Source: G963556115 sp963678205 (GTDB lineage Bacteria; Planctomycetota; SZUA-567). From it: 64,000 nt of DNA. The notes beneath the pieces were generated by a model that saw nothing but the letters and a program-made list of their open reading frames with translations, did no database searches and was not told the origin of the DNA. Position 1 is the first letter of the stretch. Each line of letters opens with the position of its first letter. The position numbers and the translations under genes were made by a program. This document shows positions 62,528-64,000 of this stretch, piece by piece. The stretch covers positions 2,418,001 through 2,482,000 of the forward strand of contig OY782760.1 in NCBI GenBank assembly GCA_963678205.1. Reading direction: 5' to 3'.

Positions 62528-64000
62528 TTATAGTCCAATCTGTGGTCTATTCTGAACAATATAATATTCACCATCCTGTACCGCACCTTCAATATCCTGC
62601 GCAAAGCCACATATTTTTTCTATTTCAACCCCAATTCTGCCAATTTTTAAACATAAATCATTTCTAAAATTTGTATCAGTCAGAAGTTTCTCATCAGTAT
62701 AATCAAGAGTTGTAATTTCAGGTTCATACGCCAGATAACTGTCATATAACCCAGCCCCAGCAAATCCTTCCAGATCCTCACCGTTTGAGTCAGATCTGAA
62801 AATAACTCCACCACCAAACAAACCCTGACTTTTCCCAGGCAGAGAGAACACTTCAATTTTTTCATCATTTTTATTATAGGTAACCCCAAGCGAGCGCCCT
62901 GGATAATTTCCAACCAGTGTTTCACCAAGTCCCAAAACAACCTCAGCAAATATTTCATCAGGGTTGCCTGAAATAGGGTTAACAGTATGAATAACAAAAG
63001 CATAATCTGCTTTTACAACCTGCTGAACAAGCACTGCCATCTGAAGTTTTTCATGTTCAAGCCCTAAATGCTTTCGAGAATAATAAGCTCTATTATTCCA
63101 TTTTGATGCCCACACCTTTTTTACCGCCATCCAAGTCTCGTTCCACCCAGTATCCTCAAAGCTGCATCTATTCCATATCGACATGAATTTATCTTTAAAA
63201 CCTGCTGGCTCATTTAATTTTAATATAAGTTTTCGTAACTTATCCAAATTATTATCGGTATCGTTCTCAACAAGGGCGACAAGACTACTGTACACCGATT
63301 GATACTCAAGGTTTTCTTTTGCACTAATAGCCTTTTCAAATGAACCAAATGGGACAGCCATTGACATAGGTAATTTTATCCATTCAGGCAACTTACCTAG
63401 AAGTATATTCAGGTTGTTAGACTTACCTCCAAGTATACCTCTTGAAAAATCTTTTCGCTCAACAGCCCAATCAGTAAATTCACGTATTTTAACTGATGAA
63501 ACATCAAAATGCTTGGTAGTAGTATTTGCCGCAGCTTCACTACCTTCTTTAAAGAGTATTCCACCTGTAGGAGTTGAAGAAAGAACAATACTCTTACCAA
63601 TTAATGATTCGACCTCATTCCAGATGTCATCATCAAAGCAAGCGCCAAAAACAACCCCAAGATTTCGCGCTCTAACCGATAAGTGTGAAACTAAATCTGG
63701 AGCGACCCTGGTAATAATACCAATAACCCCACTAGGGACTTCTTCATCTCCACCTACAACGTCAGTAATAAGTATTGTTGGTTCATCATAGACAATAGCT
63801 TCAACGTCATGAATACTTCTCACAGCAACAAGTATCCCTGAAGCACTGCCAGGACCAATAACCTGCCATCCCCCCATTCCTGCTTCAGAACGTAAATGCT
63901 TCAGCATTACATGGATTACTTTTGACAACGGAAAACTTTCACCACCTCTTACTGTCTCCTCAGAGAAAAGTTTGACCGCCCACTCATCGCACTTGCAGGC
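62528..64000 (-). CDS. Alpha-glucan water dikinase-like protein (5' end outside window)
   Basis: The frame is open through the window's right edge; the visible 490 residues are the C-terminal half. The first residues visible already match GWD (DEWAVKLFSEETVRGG). They are followed by the phosphohistidine domain DLVSHLSVRARNLG (the His that carries phosphate) and the segment SRGILGGKSNNLNILLGKLPEWI. The nucleotide-binding domain has AVKKVWASKWNNRAYYSRK, then YAFVIHTVNPISG, and last FRSDSNGEDLEGFAGAGLYD. That order is the one of GWD, the reverse of PWD. It ends FAQDIEGAVQDGEYYIVQNRPQ. The enzyme type moves the beta-phosphate of ATP to glucose C6 in glucan. It is the upstream member of a three-gene coupled operon. 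The internal TTG at 63926 is not the start. Confidence 0.87.
   Translation of the reverse strand, partial: ACKCDEWAVKLFSEETVRGGESFPLSKVIHVMLKHLRSEAGMGGWQVIGPGSASGILVAVRSIHDVEAIVYDEPTILITDVVGGDEEVPSGVIGIITRVAPDLVSHLSVRARNLGVVFGACFDDDIWNEVESLIGKSIVLSSTPTGGILFKEGSEAAANTTTKHFDVSSVKIREFTDWAVERKDFSRGILGGKSNNLNILLGKLPEWIKLPMSMAVPFGSFEKAISAKENLEYQSVYSSLVALVENDTDNNLDKLRKLILKLNEPAGFKDKFMSIWNRCSFEDTGWNETWMAVKKVWASKWNNRAYYSRKHLGLEHEKLQMAVLVQQVVKADYAFVIHTVNPISGNPDEIFAEVVLGLGETLVGNYPGRSLGVTYNKNDEKIEVFSLPGKSQGLFGGGVIFRSDSNGEDLEGFAGAGLYDSYLAYEPEITTLDYTDEKLLTDTNFRNDLCLKIGRIGVEIEKICGFAQDIEGAVQDGEYYIVQNRPQIGL

Noticed and set aside
58992..64000. Annotation of the two large genes as PEP synthase or pyruvate phosphate dikinase
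   Set aside because: They share the nucleotide-binding and phosphohistidine domains with PPDK but lack the PEP/pyruvate TIM-barrel domain. They also match GWD/PWD-specific segments outside those domains.
1..64000. CRISPR array or rRNA genes
   Set aside because: No regularly spaced repeats and no rRNA-like segments were seen on either strand.

Overview
The window is AT-rich, with long A/T-rich spacers, and reads as the chromosome of a Gram-negative, probably motile and largely anaerobic or marine bacterium. It has a TRAP transporter, FlgM, a methyl-accepting chemoreceptor, very large hybrid histidine kinases and a cobalamin-riboswitch-controlled ThiC-type gene. This combination recalls Lentisphaerota or other PVC bacteria, or Desulfobacterota. 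No 16S rRNA or marker phylogeny can be read here, so the phylum is left open.

Layout. 1-274: tail of a response-regulator receiver domain, closed by a 26-bp perfect palindromic terminator. 891-7730: a minus-strand catabolic cluster (YheO/DauR-like regulator, TRAP transporter DctP-DctQ-DctM, amidohydrolase, SelA/DgaE-like PLP enzyme, RidA), probably for an acylated or D-configured amino acid or amino-sugar acid. 7731-13949: an integrative island ending at tRNA-Arg(UCU). It carries an apparently frameshifted ankyrin-repeat gene, a pentapeptide-repeat/K+-channel fusion, a TIR-domain protein and an intact tyrosine integrase. 14048-30697: a signalling block with a 2599-residue hybrid kinase, an HD-GYP response regulator, a second hybrid kinase, a chemoreceptor, an unknown protein and a PAS kinase. 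31018-33902: a decayed second island at tRNA-Leu(GAG), with a broken channel paralogue, two integrase remnants and a DUF3089 hydrolase between them.

34065-42166: housekeeping genes (flgM, folC, nif3-like, a phosphoribosyltransferase, ferritin, a MIF-type tautomerase, a metallo-beta-lactamase-fold enzyme, recJ). 42489-44045: a MarR regulator on a consensus, apparently leaderless promoter, and an aldo/keto reductase. 44133-54062: a complete L-rhamnose system: rhaA, rhaD, rhaB, mutarotase rhaM, an AraC-type activator and a four-gene ABC importer. 54517-55056: flavin reductase-like protein. 55354-56949: a ThiC-family gene behind a cobalamin riboswitch and terminator, most likely BzaF (5-hydroxybenzimidazole synthase, B12 lower-ligand synthesis) rather than thiamin ThiC. 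56990-57663: rplU and rpmA.

57962-64000: the most striking region. Three tightly packed minus-strand genes encode, in transcription order, a protein resembling the catalytic half of plant alpha-glucan water dikinase (GWD), a fusion of a xylose-isomerase-like TIM barrel to a protein resembling phosphoglucan water dikinase (PWD), and a second TIM-barrel protein. This looks like a bacterial counterpart of the plant starch-phosphorylation pair, tied to sugar-isomerase-type barrels, and is the best candidate here for an undescribed system.
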